Source: Hydractinia symbiolongicarpus (taxonomy: Eukaryota; Cnidaria; Hydrozoa; Anthoathecata; Hydractiniidae). Taken from it: a stretch of 64,000 nt of DNA. Positions within the stretch are counted from its first letter, which is position 1; the number at the start of each line of letters is the position of its first letter. A program made the translations under genes and the position numbers. Below are positions 1 through 11,845 of this stretch, piece after piece. The DNA is taken from the NCBI RefSeq assembly GCF_029227915.1, contig NC_079877.1, positions 15,238,851 to 15,302,850 on the forward strand. Direction: 5' to 3'. The notes under the pieces are model-generated. The model did no database searches and was not told the origin of the DNA. It saw nothing but the letters and a program-made list of their open reading frames with translations.

Positions 1-67
1 GCCTGCTATTCTTATAAAACATACTTTAATAAAAGAAAAAGGGTGTAAAGTTGGGTGGGTGTAGAAT

Positions 68-177
68 CAGGTAACGCCAGACGTCAAAAAACAAAATTGA
101 CATAAAAGGATAAGTTAACTCATTTTCAAAGATTATAGACATTCTAATCCGGTTTTAAGCGTGAGATTTGTTAATTA
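68..177. repeat. Dispersed repeat segment (copy 1 of 3)
   Basis: The stretch beginning AGGTAACGCCAGACGTCAAA and running through TTAACTCATTTTCAAAGATT to a GATTTGTTAATT end is repeated with small differences at about 31228-31330 and 32887-32990, inside the 1,659-bp tandem units. Same orientation in all three. It is therefore a family of interspersed repeat rather than a gene part. The element type is not recognised. Confidence 0.7.
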
Positions 178-223
178 GCTTTATTATGCGGACCCCTAAA
201 CCGTTATAACTACTGTGTTTTGA

Positions 224-1004
224 CTGTCGGACGCTCGCAGTTCTTAACGTCAGTCCAGACTCATGAAAATGTTACTGCAGAATCACTTTGACGTTTTAAC
301 TTTCATTTCCTTGATATGGTCATTTTAAATCTGATATTTTTTAAATATGCACTTACAAATAAAGAAAACGTACATCGGACAGTAAATTCTCTCTTTAAAA
401 TAAGATTTCGGTGAGTAGAATTGTTTTTAAAACATGAGAAGTAGTCTAAGTATCAATGAATAACTTAAAAATGATGTTTTCATTGAAACTCGTCATAAAA
501 ACAGCGATTCAGAATGAACGATGATATAATTAAAAATAGCTACGTCCGACAGTTTTTGATTCAACGAACTTTTTGCCCTGTTTTTTCTTAACAAGAGTCA
601 TTAAAGCAACACAACCAGATAACATCCTTGTAGCTGCATTAAGTCATTGCAGAGCTAATTTTTCTTTTTTTGTTAAATTTTCATTAATCCTTGTCGGACG
701 TACGTTGTAGAAACATGTTCATATATTTTTCAATTTAAAGAGAAAAGAAGAATTTTTCTTTCCTATGTGTACATCCAAGTCTAGCCCACAGAAATTACGT
801 CCAACAGCACAACTCGTACTCAATTTTAAAGAATATTGTAGTCGAAAATATTACTAAAGTTCTAATAATGGTACATGATGTTAGCTGACATACATGAAAT
901 CAAAAATTAATTCAATTTTCAACACTAAAATCAATACGTTCGATAAAAAGTTTAAAATATTTCTATAAATTATTGTCGTTAGTTTTATTGTGTACGTCCG
1001 ACAG
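224..1004. repeat. Cluster of a 12-bp TACGTCCGACAG-like motif
   Basis: Six near-identical 12-mers in about 780 bp, in both orientations. The forward form is at 541-552 and 993-1004, with one mismatch at 796-807. Reverse or variant forms are at 224-234 (CTGTCGGACGC), 371-382 (TACATCGGACAG) and 691-702 (TTGTCGGACGTA). Spacing is irregular (about 100-190 bp). The surrounding DNA is AT-rich and non-coding. Such a cluster could be binding sites or decayed units of a mobile element. Confidence 0.5.
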
Positions 1005-3360
1005 CGTACACCATTTGCCATTTTTTCGAGCAATAATATTTTTAATTTTAACTATTGTATCTTTTAGTTTCTTTCAATACTGAAAGAATAAAAAAGATTT
1101 TTGGAATCAACTTCTTTTAGTTCCAAAGCTATTACAATCCAAATAATCAATCGACAGTTTTTCCTAATTCAAAATGCACCCAGGTCTAGATTACTTCATT
1201 TTTAGACAGGCTGGATTTTTTTAGTTGCGTCGTCAAAAGCAATAAAAGACAAATTTCCTTAATTTTATCACTTAAAAAAACTGCAAGCTGGATAATTGTC
1301 TGGTGAACAACGAGAGTTCAGTTTTGGCATATTTCTGCCTATTGCCCGCTCGGGGATGTTTCCAGCGTGCCATCGCACGCCGGTTTATTAACGATGCAGT
1401 CAGTGTGGAAATCATTAGTTACTAAGTTTGAAGTTGCTTTCTTTGTCTAAATCCGAACAAAATTCAATAGAAAACTTGGGCACGACTTTGTTCTCCTATC
1501 GCGCATGCTTGCCCATTTTCCTATCGATTTAGTTGGCCATTTTGTTGTTTTTACTATAAACTGCATTTTTCTTGCAATTTTCTTACAACATAATAGGTAA
1601 CGTTACGCAATTCACGCCGGCATACTTTCGGACTGTCTAATCGTCATAACCATCTGTTATAAAATTTGTACTGTCGTTCTTTTGATAAATGCGGGCATTT
1701 ACTAGCAGGAAGGCTAAACTTGTAAACAAAATTTATCTACGATTTATTTTATTGCGCCAATATCCAAATTTTAACTTGCAGAAAAGGTCTATCACTCAAC
1801 AACAACACTAATGGGGTATTTTCAAGAAGCAAATTGTGAATAGCGAATCCGGCGGCGAATTAGCCGCAAAATATTTTTCTGATATGCACGGGAAACAAAA
1901 AAACGCAGCGAATTTGAAATTGTGAATTTAAGCACTTGTTCAGGATTTTAAAAACCAAGCAGTTATTTAGAATTATTTCCATTAATTAGTTTCTCTAAAA
2001 ATAGCACTAAATATTGTGTTTTGATTGGCTAAAAGTTCACACCGAAATACTACGCCGCGGAAAAGTAGAAACTGTTTCTGCTTTACGGCGAAGCGAATCT
2101 ATTGAAATAAACATCAAAATAAGCAAAACTGCGCATGCTCAGATACAGATCGCCGTCCAATACTCTTCGCGAAAACCCCTTTAAGGAGCTTTTCATATAT
2201 TGCGAGCTGGCTCGGTTAAGCGGACTGAAATTTTATTACGTTCATATGAGGCGAGCTGGCCTGGTTAGGCTAAAGGAAATCTAAATTACAAGGAATTCTT
2301 CAAAAAAATGAAATCCATAAAAAAGCTAAAAGGCCGAACAAGCCCGCCTCTATATGAACAGGCCTTAAGACTGTAATAAGCGCAAAAATCATTGATTGGG
2401 ACGGGTTCTGTTTTTGAACCCATGTGTTCGAAATTGTCCACCAATTATCAATCGAGGAAATACCTCAAAATTTTAGAAAGATTTATTTATTATCAACGTC
2501 TATGAAATACATCAAAACAATATAAAAAAATGCATTAAAGCATTTCCGCAAAAGAACATTTCAAAACACATTTTCTAAAGATTGATTTGCGACGAACTCA
2601 ATCCGAAAACTTTTTGACTTAAAAATATACAATAAAGTATTGTTAAAGAATTGCAAAAAAAATTTTAGTTAGGTTAAGTTTTACAAGCCACATAATATAA
2701 AGTTTAGTAAGATTCTCGATAACCATGTTCTTCAACCGCAAATTCACCAGCTTTCGTTCTGTGTTGAAATCAACAGGTCTTTACTATATCTTCATAATTC
2801 ACCTGAATATTGGGCCTGGCTAGTTTCACCGGTTAATAAGAATTTGTACAAAAAATTTGAATAATCTTTTGGATTCTCTAATCTCCCTAAAAATGTAAAG
2901 ACAATTTTATGTTGGAGAAATAAAAACGGAGAAAATATTTTTAAGCAACACAACAGTCTCTTTAATAAGCGGATAATTGCTTTCAGAAAGTTCATATTTG
3001 CAGGCTTTTGAAGATCGGTTTTGGTGTTTTTGGGGCTGGTGGCATTATTTCAGACAGCAAAGAGATAACAATAATATTAGTGAATCTAATTAACACAACA
3101 AAAGATGTAGGTTGACTTTTGGATAAAGACGTAGTCGTAGGACAAATCATAAATTATATATCACAGGCTTTGTCGATTTTCTATTCCCTTTACCATTTAT
3201 GGAAACTGAAGTTCTCGGTAAATGGGTTAATCGGGAAAGGGGCTATTGACTTTAAATGTCGGTTTACTACCGTTCAAAGGTTTGTAAAGAAGCTATGAGA
3301 TTTGACTAGAATACGACCGCTGCAAAGACATTTTTCTGTTAGTGTCTGCCTTTTGGTCAA
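1005..3360. other. Non-coding stretch, no gene seen
   Basis: AT-rich with no open frame that looks coding. Two partly similar blocks containing GCGAGCTGG (about 2197-2230 and 2240-2272) suggest an old short repeat. No splice-consistent exon was found. Confidence 0.5.
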
Positions 3361-3441
3361 CCTCGTTCCCAGGGCATTTTGCCTTGTTGATAAAGCTGAT
3401 AGCGGCAACGGCTCAGGGGCCACAAGACCCTGGGGACGAGG
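3361..3441. mobile_element. Small inverted-repeat element (MITE-like)
   Basis: Begins CCTCGTTCCCAGGG and ends CCCTGGGGACGAGG, which is its reverse complement with one mismatch. The total length is 81 bp, with a GC-rich centre. Short elements with CCTCGTCCCCAGGG ends are widespread in aquatic animal genomes (from recall). No clear target-site duplication is visible. Confidence 0.6.
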
Positions 3442-5134
3442 ATGCCTTTTGGTGTGTCCATTAATTAGCAAAAACCACTGTATAAGGGATTCAATGTAAT
3501 TTTTTACCTCACTAACTGCGATTGGATTAGTCTTTCTTGGACTTCTTTTTTCGCCTACAATAAAGGAATAACATAGTAAATCAAAGGAAGGCAATCTTCT
3601 GTTTTTCTACCTTAGATTATCGCTGTCCAAAACTTCAACGCGAAGTCTAACGTAAGCGAAATACTTTAAATTCGAATTCAGGGTTGTTTATGTATGTTTA
3701 TGTAGAATTGTCTAAGAAATTTGTTACTATGAATTTGCCTTGGAATTAGCCCTTTGTTGCCGCCCAACATTTTTGTACAACCTTGTAGGGAACATTTCTT
3801 ACGTTACATTGTTGCACGACATGTGTGTTTGATAAATAAACCTTGCAGTTGTAAATTGCGCGGCTGTTGCACAGCAGTTGGTAAACATTTTTGATGTTAA
3901 TGTAAATAGACTTTAAAGTTTCTTTCTGAAATTGGAAGATTTCCCAATTTTCAAAAATAGTAATTTGCTAAAATAAAAAAATATCTTCGGTATGGCATAC
4001 TGCAGACGAAATAAGACGGGGGTTGTCTTCGCTGTTCCCAACTGTACCTCACAATAATTAATTTACTATGGGGGAATTTTTAATTTACCTTTTTTTTTCA
4101 TTGCTTTTAGTAATTTTAAGTAATAAGTACACGTGTCTCATAATGACCCTAGTCCGCCTGTGACGCATATCAAAAGCTCGGGCAACCCCCTATATTTATC
4201 CAGGGGTTACAAAATAGTATCCTTTATTATTTCCTATCTGTGCGTCTGCGAGAACAAAGTCGTGCTACGGAAACACGAAATATGATATTCAAAGGACGGA
4301 AGGATGCCGTGAAATTTTTGTAATAATCTTCATTTTTTCTTCTTGCCGGCCATAACCGGTTCATGTTAAACAACACATAAAAACTTAAAGCTAAAGATAC
4401 AATTGTTAAAATTATACAGCAATATCTTTATCGACTATTATGAAAAGTAAATTTCCGTACTAGTTCTTTTTGTTAATAGCCGTATTCTTTTTGTCTGTGC
4501 AAAAGAATTCAATTGCAGCCTTAATATGGATCGAAGGTTCATTCGACAGCCAGTTTAGTTTCGAAGGTGTGCGGTGGAGTTGGATTGAGGTTTTTAATTT
4601 TGTAATTACGTAGTTATTATAATGTCAAGTTCTCTAGCTACGTATTAATCGGAAACAAACTGATTTTAAGATTTAGACTGCGAACAAATAATTTCATGGA
4701 AAATCCTTAAGTCAGCTGGCTAGCTATCCTTATTTAATGCTATTCTTTTAGGGTTTTTAGTAAGCTTGATATAACAGATCTTTATCCTAGCTAACATTAT
4801 TTCCTTTTGAGCTTGGGTTGTGGATATTTAGCTCTATACCTACCTTTGGCTAAAAAAGTGAAAGCAAACTAAATGCAGCTTGGATGCAACAAAATTGATA
4901 ATCAATAATTCGTATGCTAAATGCAGTTACGTAGTTACAAATTTTGCTGTAATATAAACTTTGGCAAAAGTCTAAAGTTTATTGATTCAATGAGACTACA
5001 GGGTTTATTTTTTACGTGACAATTAATTTTGTAACAACAGGCTATTTTCATAAAAACTGCAGCTGCAATTTTTTTGATTTCTTTTTTTGTTTGAAAAGGG
5101 TTTTAAGCCTATAGGGTGATAAAAATAATCAAAC
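3442..5134. other. Non-coding stretch downstream of the ankyrin exon
   Basis: No supported gene. It probably includes the 3' untranslated region of the minus-strand ankyrin exon (5135-5604) and intergenic DNA. Confidence 0.4.
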
Positions 5135-5604
5135 TCACTCCATGAAACTTTCAATTATCTCTCTTATCTTCTTGCGATTGTTAAAATTGACCGAAGTTGC
5201 AGCATATTGAAAAGCAGTTTCTTCCCCTTCGATGTTCTGACAGCGTAACAACACTTCCACACACGCGATATTACCAAAACGTGCCGCCCATTCTAATGGT
5301 GTCCAAGAATTTGAACCTTCGCGATTAATATAACTTACGTCTTCTTCACACAACATCTCTAATACCTTGTCAAGACCTTTCCACGCTGCATAATGATAAC
5401 TGTTATTCTTTTCGCTAATGTTCGCCCAAACATAACTCCCGTGAGCAATCAGAAGTTGTATGATCGACAAATTTTTTGAATGTTTGACCGCGAATGTCAA
5501 AGGAGTCTCATCACCAGAACTTCTTAAGTCGACAATCTTCGAGTTGCAAGAGATCACACGTTTAAATTCATCGAAGTTATCATTTTTAATCAATTGTTTG
5601 ATAT
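5135..5604 (-). CDS. Ankyrin-repeat terminal exon of a multidomain gene
   Basis: Encodes about 155 residues ending in a stop. Ankyrin signatures are clear: GDETPLTFAVKHSKNLSIIQ, then a repeat with NSYHYAAWKGLDKVLEML, then NSWTPLEWAARFGNIACVEV, then a last degenerate repeat. This gives about four repeats. Ankyrin arrays are protein-interaction modules. The exon begins after a TTTTCTTAAG acceptor in phase 1. This matches the small upstream exon at 5698-5727, which also ends in phase 1. It lies downstream of the fibronectin III and NTPase exons on the same strand and is probably the C-terminal part of the same protein. The phase link from the fibronectin exon is not resolved, so it could be a separate short gene. 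Confidence 0.7.
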
Positions 5605-5697
5605 CTTAAGAAAATGTAAAACAAAAAAAGAAATTAAAGATACACAAATGAAGAAATTTTAATTGTGGAGTAAAAATGTAAAATTTAAAATTCTCAC

Positions 5698-5727
5698 CGT
5701 TAAATGTTACTGTTTCGTTTTTTTCAT
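5698..5727 (-). CDS. 30-nt micro-exon before the ankyrin exon
   Basis: Flanked on the minus strand by a CATTTTAG acceptor and a GTGAGA donor. Read in phase 1 it gives EKNETVTFN and joins to the ankyrin exon as DIKQLIKND without a stop; the other two phases contain stops. This is inferred from splice signals and phase only. Confidence 0.4.
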
Positions 5728-5832
5728 CTAAAATGCTTGTTATCGGTCTAGATAAAAAGGGTATGATCTGTTATTACCGAAATGCCGCTGTCAATGTAGC
5801 TTCATTTTGTATTCCTTGTTTGTTCACATTTA

Positions 5833-5892
5833 ATATAAAATATATATATAATAGCATATTAATATATATAATATACATATATAATATATATA
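5833..5892. repeat. AT microsatellite
   Basis: Runs of (TA)n interrupted by single bases, within an intron of the minus-strand gene. Confidence 0.8.
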
Positions 5893-6056
5893 ATTATTTT
5901 TGTTATATCATACGTGGTAATAGGAATTTTTATAGAAAAACATCATAGAATAATACGATTGTATCATTTGCCTGATCAAACATAAAAAAGCTCTGTTTAA
6001 CATTGAGCACTCTTTGTGGTAATTGTCAGAAAATTATATATATATTTATATCGTAC

Positions 6057-6317
6057 TTGTTGCTGTAAGCTACATTGTTGCCTTCCGATATTCCAGCTTT
6101 ATTACTAGCAATGACGCAAAAATTATATGTCAAGCCAGCCACCAAATGACTGATAATGCATTGGTTAGAATTACCATTAACGAAAACATTTTTCCATCTG
6201 TTGCGCTCTTGCACTCTTAATGTGTAAGAATAACCATAATTTTGCCAAGTTAGTTCGCATGACGTGCTGCTCAAGTATCTGCATGTTATGTCAGTAATCT
6301 TTTTGGGTGGATAAACA
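6057..6317 (-). CDS. Fibronectin type III domain exon
   Basis: After a TTTTTTACAG acceptor the frame reads about 86 residues with a fibronectin III pattern. It opens VYPPKKITDITC, has the core Trp in CELTWQNYGYSYTLRVQ, and ends with a G-strand-like YNFCVIASNKAGISEGN. The large NTPase exon ends in phase 2 and this exon starts in the matching phase, so a direct join keeps the frame. The donor may be GTACGA at 6056 or an earlier GTAGCT; that choice is uncertain. Fibronectin III modules usually mediate protein contacts. Here the domain would lie between the NTPase and ankyrin regions of a probably intracellular protein. Confidence 0.65.
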
Positions 6318-6460
6318 CTGTAAAAAATAATTAGATAAATAAAGAAAAGGTGAACTTACCTTGGGTGTCAAGTTTGATGTCTCTGGTGAAATTAAGGAGT
6401 CAATTCTACCAGAGATATAATTCAAAAGCAAGCAGTTAACAAAGCATTTAAATTTCTTAC

Positions 6461-9077
6461 TTGCGAAAAACAATTTCACGTGCGTTTATATTAGAATCTG
6501 CAGGTTGATGGCAATTTAGTTTTTTTATTTCCTTTGCTATATCTTTATACTCTACGCTTCGGTTATTCACATTATAAACTATCTTTGTTTTATTTTCATA
6601 CAATGTAGTGTATGGATTCTCAATGTCGCGGTTAGAAACAATGTTTAGGCCAATTTCAATCAAATATTCGGATGCTAATTCTCTTAAGAAATATCCATTT
6701 GATGGGTTTTGATTATCAGCAGAGGATAAGTTGGAAGTTGAAATAATGATGAGCGTTTGTGTCGCTCGAGACATCCCCTCTAGTGCCAAATGCATTAACT
6801 TGTTGTCGCTCATATCCATTATGCAAATGCATTGAGCTGCTTCAATGCCACGACTACCCTCATGGTTGGTTAGTATGTTGTAATTTGCGCAGTCACGAAA
6901 ATCTGCCATTGAAAGATCGCTTTTTTCAATCTTCCATTGTGTAGATTCATCGCAGTAAAAATAATCTATTTCCATCAGTTTAAGCAGCTTGTGAAATGTG
7001 AATCTTTGGTGACTTTTGTTGTAAATGAACAAGCGTTTGGTTTCATGATCCAAGCAGATATCTTGTAAAACCAACTTTAACATTACAAGGAATTCGTCTT
7101 CTGTGGTTTTTTTGTTTGTTGGATGTATTATCCGTGGTTTAATCCCTTGGATATTATGCCCAATCAAAAAAGCTGAGTTGAATTTTAATTCCAATTCAGT
7201 TCTAACGTGTTTTGAAAGCTCTTCATCTTTCATGCTTGCAGCAACAGCATCGATATCAAATGGTGATTCAAAGGGACCCATCGCATCTTTTTGCAACTCT
7301 AGCATGCTGTAAGTAGGGACTTTCTGTTTGTTGTTGAATTCTTGTTGGTGTTCTTGTGGCTCGGATTGTTGCTGTGGTGATTCTGGCCTTGGGTTGTTTG
7401 CTTTTTCTTGTTGTTCTTGCTCCGGCTCCTGTTTCTGAGGTTGATGTTGGTCTTGGTCTTGTTGCGGAAGGACGCTCGTCATTCCCCCGTCCACATTTTC
7501 GCTATCAGTTAAATTCACTTCTTCATCAAATTGTTGAGTTTCTTGCACAGGAAGTTTAATTTCGACCGTTGTTGTTGCCACCAGATCTTCAAAAGCTTTT
7601 AAAAATCGAAAAAGGGCATTAGTTGTTCTCATCGCCACGGTTAACTCGAACAATTCCATTCCTGTTTCTTCGTATTTGTACTTCTCTTGTTTTGTTACAT
7701 TCTCGTATTCAATAAGGCTGCGATGTCTTTCGATAGACTGTGGAAATAAAACGACAAAGGATCTTTCTACATGTATGCTATGTTGGAAATAGTTTTGCAA
7801 TGATGATGATTCTTTCATATCAAACATCTCTCCATCTAATTCATCGACAATTAAATGAACTGAAAGACCCAAGTGTTTTTTAACTAGTGACTTTAGCAAC
7901 TGTGAAATCGTCGGTACTTTACTCATTTTTAAATCTTTAGCTAACTCAACAATATTTTTGATATCGACTGTTACGTGACTTCTCTGCGGGAGTCGTTTTA
8001 TATGAGAGATAACATCTTGTATCAATACCGTCTTACCGTCCCAGATAACATAAAAGATAATAGATTGCCTGTCTACACTTTTGTAAATTAATTCTAAATG
8101 AGATAATGCCAGCACTGTTTTACCACTTCCTAAAGGGCCCGTGATTATTTTTTTCGTGGACTTGTCGTACAGAATTCGAAGTTGCTGTGGTGTGTACATC
8201 AACGAGGTTACTTGATCATGAACATCTTCGCTTAGAGATGGCACTTTGCACTTGGCATCAGTCGTTGCTATGAAACAGATGATTTGGCTGATCATGCTCA
8301 TGTAACGCTGCTTGCTACCATCACCACTATTTCCTTTTTTCAATTCATGCAGTATATTGGAGAAATAATCTCGAATATGTTTCTCATCAGACAAGGTATT
8401 CTTACTTAGTATCAGGCAATCGTTACAAATATTTGATTTTCTTATATTCTCAAATTCAGGCGCGGCGACCACATTAACTAATGTCATGGTACCGTTTTGG
8501 ATATATGTGGTGTGGATTCTGGACAGGTCACTTAAATCTTCTTCCCCCATTTCAAATTCTTTTTGTATAACGAATGCATTTTTGGTTTCCGTGTATCTAA
8601 TATTGATGATTGTGTTCTCATACAACAACAGGATTCTGTTGCTGCAATCAGACGTGCTTTCAGGATGCAAATGCGTCACGTCATCCAACTTCCAAAACTT
8701 GAGATGTTCTCTGGTATTGTAATGAGTAATTATGGTAAATAAACGATATTTGGATCTGTCCATAGCGTTTTTAATGATCTGCGTCATCCGAGATAATGAT
8801 GTGCCCAATATTGGAGGTGGAAACTGTATTGATCCCTGGATGAATGTATTATCACCAGTAAAGTATCGGTTGACATAGTTTGTCGCAAATTTATCGTATT
8901 CATCAGGAGACATTCTTTCAATCGTGCCACCACACAAAAATTGAACGTTCATTCTCTCCATCTTTCTCTCTGTTATGGAATGTATCTTTTCGGAAACTAT
9001 CTCGGCGTTATGCGTGAAAACGCTCAAATGTTGGCAAGTGTTGATCGATGTCTTGTGTATGCATGCCAACTCTATTC
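6461..9077 (-). CDS. SF1-helicase-like P-loop NTPase, large exon
   Basis: A single 2.6-kb open exon bounded by a TTCTGTTAG acceptor and a CAA|GTAAGA donor, about 872 residues. Residue numbers are counted from 9069. Walker A is ITGPLGSGKTVLAL near 310. A DExD-type motif II is HLIVDELDGE near 405. A motif V-like HEGSRGIEAAQ lies near 735 and a motif VI-like EGMSRATQTLIIIS near 762. This order is the UvrD/Rep-type SF1 helicase core. A Gln/Glu/Pro-rich insertion at about 508-581 splits the two halves. The first 300 residues match nothing I recognise. No initiator ATG belongs to this frame at the 5' end, so upstream exons are needed. Known animal proteins with this core include signalling or stress NTPases. 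Whether this one unwinds nucleic acid cannot be told. Fusion to fibronectin III (and probably ankyrin and death domains) suggests a sensor or signalling role; that is inference. Confidence 0.8.
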
Positions 9078-9596
9078 CTAACAGAAAATGTGAACAAGAG
9101 TACGTTAAGTAAAGTATCAGTGAAACAAAAGCAAAACATAATCCTAACGTTTAAGGCTCACTGTTAATATTTTGTAAGAAGAGTAAAAAAGATTCGCCCG
9201 TTATGTTTTCTTGTTCAAGTTGTCAAACGAAAAACAGGATATATAACCTTCTAGAAGAACATGAAAGCTAATTAATCAACGAAGAAAAAACTTTATGTCG
9301 TGGGAACTCTTATCAAAAACAGATCAAAAGCAGCAATTAATTTGAAAAATGATGCGGCAATTAATTTGAAGAGGTGTGCTTTTTAATAAAAGGTCCAGTG
9401 TAAATCAATGCCTAAATCCACGCTTTTCGACGTTTGAATTTCATGTGAATAATTAAATTTTTTGAGTTGAAAATTTACGTCGCAAAATATAGGCGAAAAT
9501 ATTTATAGACACAGAGGTGTTTTCGCAAAATTTTCCAGGAAAATTAGAATTAATGCCTGTATTAATTAATTTAAGAAGATGTATCGGTATGTTCCT
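9078..9596. other. Probable intron or spacer
   Basis: AT-rich; immediately upstream (minus strand) of the NTPase exon acceptor. No coding signal seen. Confidence 0.4.
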
Positions 9597-10094
9597 TCAG
9601 TGGACACTTCGAAGGGATTGAAGAAATATGTGAAGAAAATTTCTCAGTGAACTATCACCTTTAATCAGAATTTGCTCTGTTTTATCGTTTTCATCACCCA
9701 TATTGACAACCAACTTTTGTATGTATAATGACTGGGAATTATGTAGTGTCAAGACTAACTTTGGTTCTTTAATTTCTACATTATAATCCTCTTTTTCCTC
9801 AAGAAGTTTCGTCTGGGTGGTGCCATTATTTTTTGAATCGACTTTTACGCTTTGTATTGTCCAGTTTGAATCAAGTTGTAACACCAGATTATTTTGGAAG
9901 TTTTTGTACAGCATATAACTAAAAAAAGAATGGACATCTGTTCCGTTTGTTCTAATAAAAAAATCAATCGAATAATGTTGTAATATCAATTTTGAATTCT
10001 CGTTGTACAGTGAAATAAACACAAGAAGCAGAACACAAATTTTCCAAATGTTTGAAAATACACGATACGATACGATAAAAAAACGTTTAAACAA
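9597..10094 (-). CDS. Unrecognised open frame, possible exon
   Basis: A 165-codon open frame with no ATG at its start. It begins with a hydrophobic stretch (IWKICVLLLVFISLY). The rest is a polar, beta-rich-looking sequence with an NxS/T site (NWT) and ends at a stop. A possible acceptor with a pyrimidine-rich tract precedes 9998, which would remove the hydrophobic part. It lies between the death-domain-like exons and the NTPase exon on the same strand. It could be an alternative terminal exon, an independent small gene or chance. I do not recognise it. Confidence 0.25.
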   Translation of the reverse strand: MFKRFFIVSYRVFSNIWKICVLLLVFISLYNENSKLILQHYSIDFFIRTNGTDVHSFFSYMLYKNFQNNLVLQLDSNWTIQSVKVDSKNNGTTQTKLLEEKEDYNVEIKEPKLVLTLHNSQSLYIQKLVVNMGDENDKTEQILIKGDSSLRNFLHIFLQSLRSVH

Positions 10095-11407
10095 TTAGCC
10101 TAACGAGATTGTGTATCATCTATCGTGAACATACTGATGATAATACACGAAACTTTTGAGCATTCAAGATTTTCGTTTTTCTGGTTTTAGAACATATTCA
10201 CATTTAACTTGTTCTTATAGTATCCTACATTAAAATGCTTTTAGTGTTTGTAAACAAAACACCACAAAAAGTGATACATTGTGTTAAAAATGTATTTTAC
10301 TTTAGTAACTGTTATATTAGCATTGTCTTAGTATTAAGGAAGATCGTTACAATGACGCCGAACAGAAATAATTTTTTAGCGAAAGAAACCCAATATGAAA
10401 TCGAAATGCGATATAAAAAGAACAAACCTTGGAGTATCAACAGTACAACCTGAAAAAATTAATTTAATAAGTAATAAATATTTATCAATATTAATGACAA
10501 TCTGTTAAAAATATGTTGAAATAAATGTCTTTTGGAAATCTCTAAAATTATTTCATTCCTATCCACCAATCAAAACGACAATTAAAATACACTGCCCCTA
10601 AATTAATTGACATTATTTTTGTTTCTAAAACTAAATTACATACAAGGAAAATCACTAAAACCAGAGAAGCGCTTGCGAATCTGTCGAAAAAACATAATTA
10701 TTATCAGCTTACATTTCTGCTTACATTTTTATTCAACTTAAAAGTTTAAATTTCTTTGTCCTCTTACTATAAGTGACTAAAAGAAAGTCACATTCAGCTA
10801 ACCAAGGTCTTTGTTGAGATGTTCTATTTGTGCTCAAGCTTTACTCTAAAATTATTTGGGCAGGCTTATTTTGTCACTGGAGTTTGGTACTGCTATAACA
10901 GCAGTTGATAGCATATGAGACACTATGTGAGTTTTATCTAGTAAACAAGTACGATAAGAACTTCTCTGCAAGTATTTTGTGGTTAAACAGTTTAGACAGT
11001 TTCCGGAATGATGAAGTGGTATATAAATATGACTTAACACTTACCACAATCTTGGAAATCATCTTTACCTACAAAAGAATTAAAGAACACGCTTAAGCTC
11101 CCTATAATGTATAATGAGGGATTAAAGCAGGCATCGTATGACTTCACATTATTGTTTTGATATTATAATGTTTTGGATTTCTTAGTATTGATTTGTAAGT
11201 CAAAAGGTAACTGGAGAAGGTAAAAGTTTGAAAGATAATATTAATTTAATTTCATATTCTTTTTCCTACGTCTCAATTTGAGCATTAATTTAGATAAAGT
11301 TACTGTAACAAGGTATGGTAGCAGAGCGATAGAAAAAACTTTGTTCCGATAAGAAGGAATATCTTTCCATACCACATTCGTCAACCAGAACGCAAGATTC
11401 ACAGAAC
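10095..11407. other. Intronic or intergenic stretch
   Basis: No exon could be supported. A minus-strand frame at 11241-11441 has a hydrophobic segment followed by KLRRRKK, but lacks clean splice sites. Confidence 0.35.
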
Positions 11408-11754
11408 TTAATTTAAGATCAAATGGAAACAGTAAAAACATTTGTAAAGAATTTTCTCCGAACCTTCAATTTCCATAACCAACTTTCGGTGAGACAGAAA
11501 GATGAGGATTGCTTTCAAGTTGTTCCAAGTGCGAGATGCATCAGGCGTGTGCCAATACCAACGCTTCAGGACTTCGTGTAGTACCTTTTTTGTGTTATTT
11601 GGATTGTCCATGTACTGTTCAACGACTTTTTCGTAGGGAATTAGAAAGTGTGCAATATAACGTGTATCCATGACCGCATTGTCCTCAATCTTTCGGTATA
11701 TCTTCTTCCGACTGGCATCATCATCAAACATAATTGCAGAAGGTGCTGTATCAA
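11408..11754 (-). CDS. Death-domain-like exon
   Basis: Follows a TTTCTCCTTAG acceptor in phase 1 and joins in frame to the exon at 11846-12127. The sequence includes IAHFLIPYEKVVEQYMDNPN, KKVLHEVLKRWYWHTPDASR, and a last helix TWNNLKAILIFLSHRKLVM. The spacing of hydrophobic residues and the central LxxW are those of death-domain helices 2-6. Death domains form homotypic signalling assemblies in apoptosis and innate immunity. The exon reads on to a stop at 11408; no strong donor was found near the end of the domain. It could therefore end a separate short protein, or splice onward to the NTPase exon. Confidence 0.5.
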
Positions 11755-11845
11755 CTAAGGAGAAAATATGTGTTATGGCATTGAAATACATGAGTGTTCA
11801 CACACACACTATATGTCAATAAAAGTGCAACGGATTTATCTGTAC

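Noticed and set aside
6360-6405. Extra 46-nt exon between the NTPase and FN3 exons
   Set aside because: It has good-looking splice sites, but including it shifts the FN3 exon into a frame that stops after eight codons; a direct join keeps the frame.
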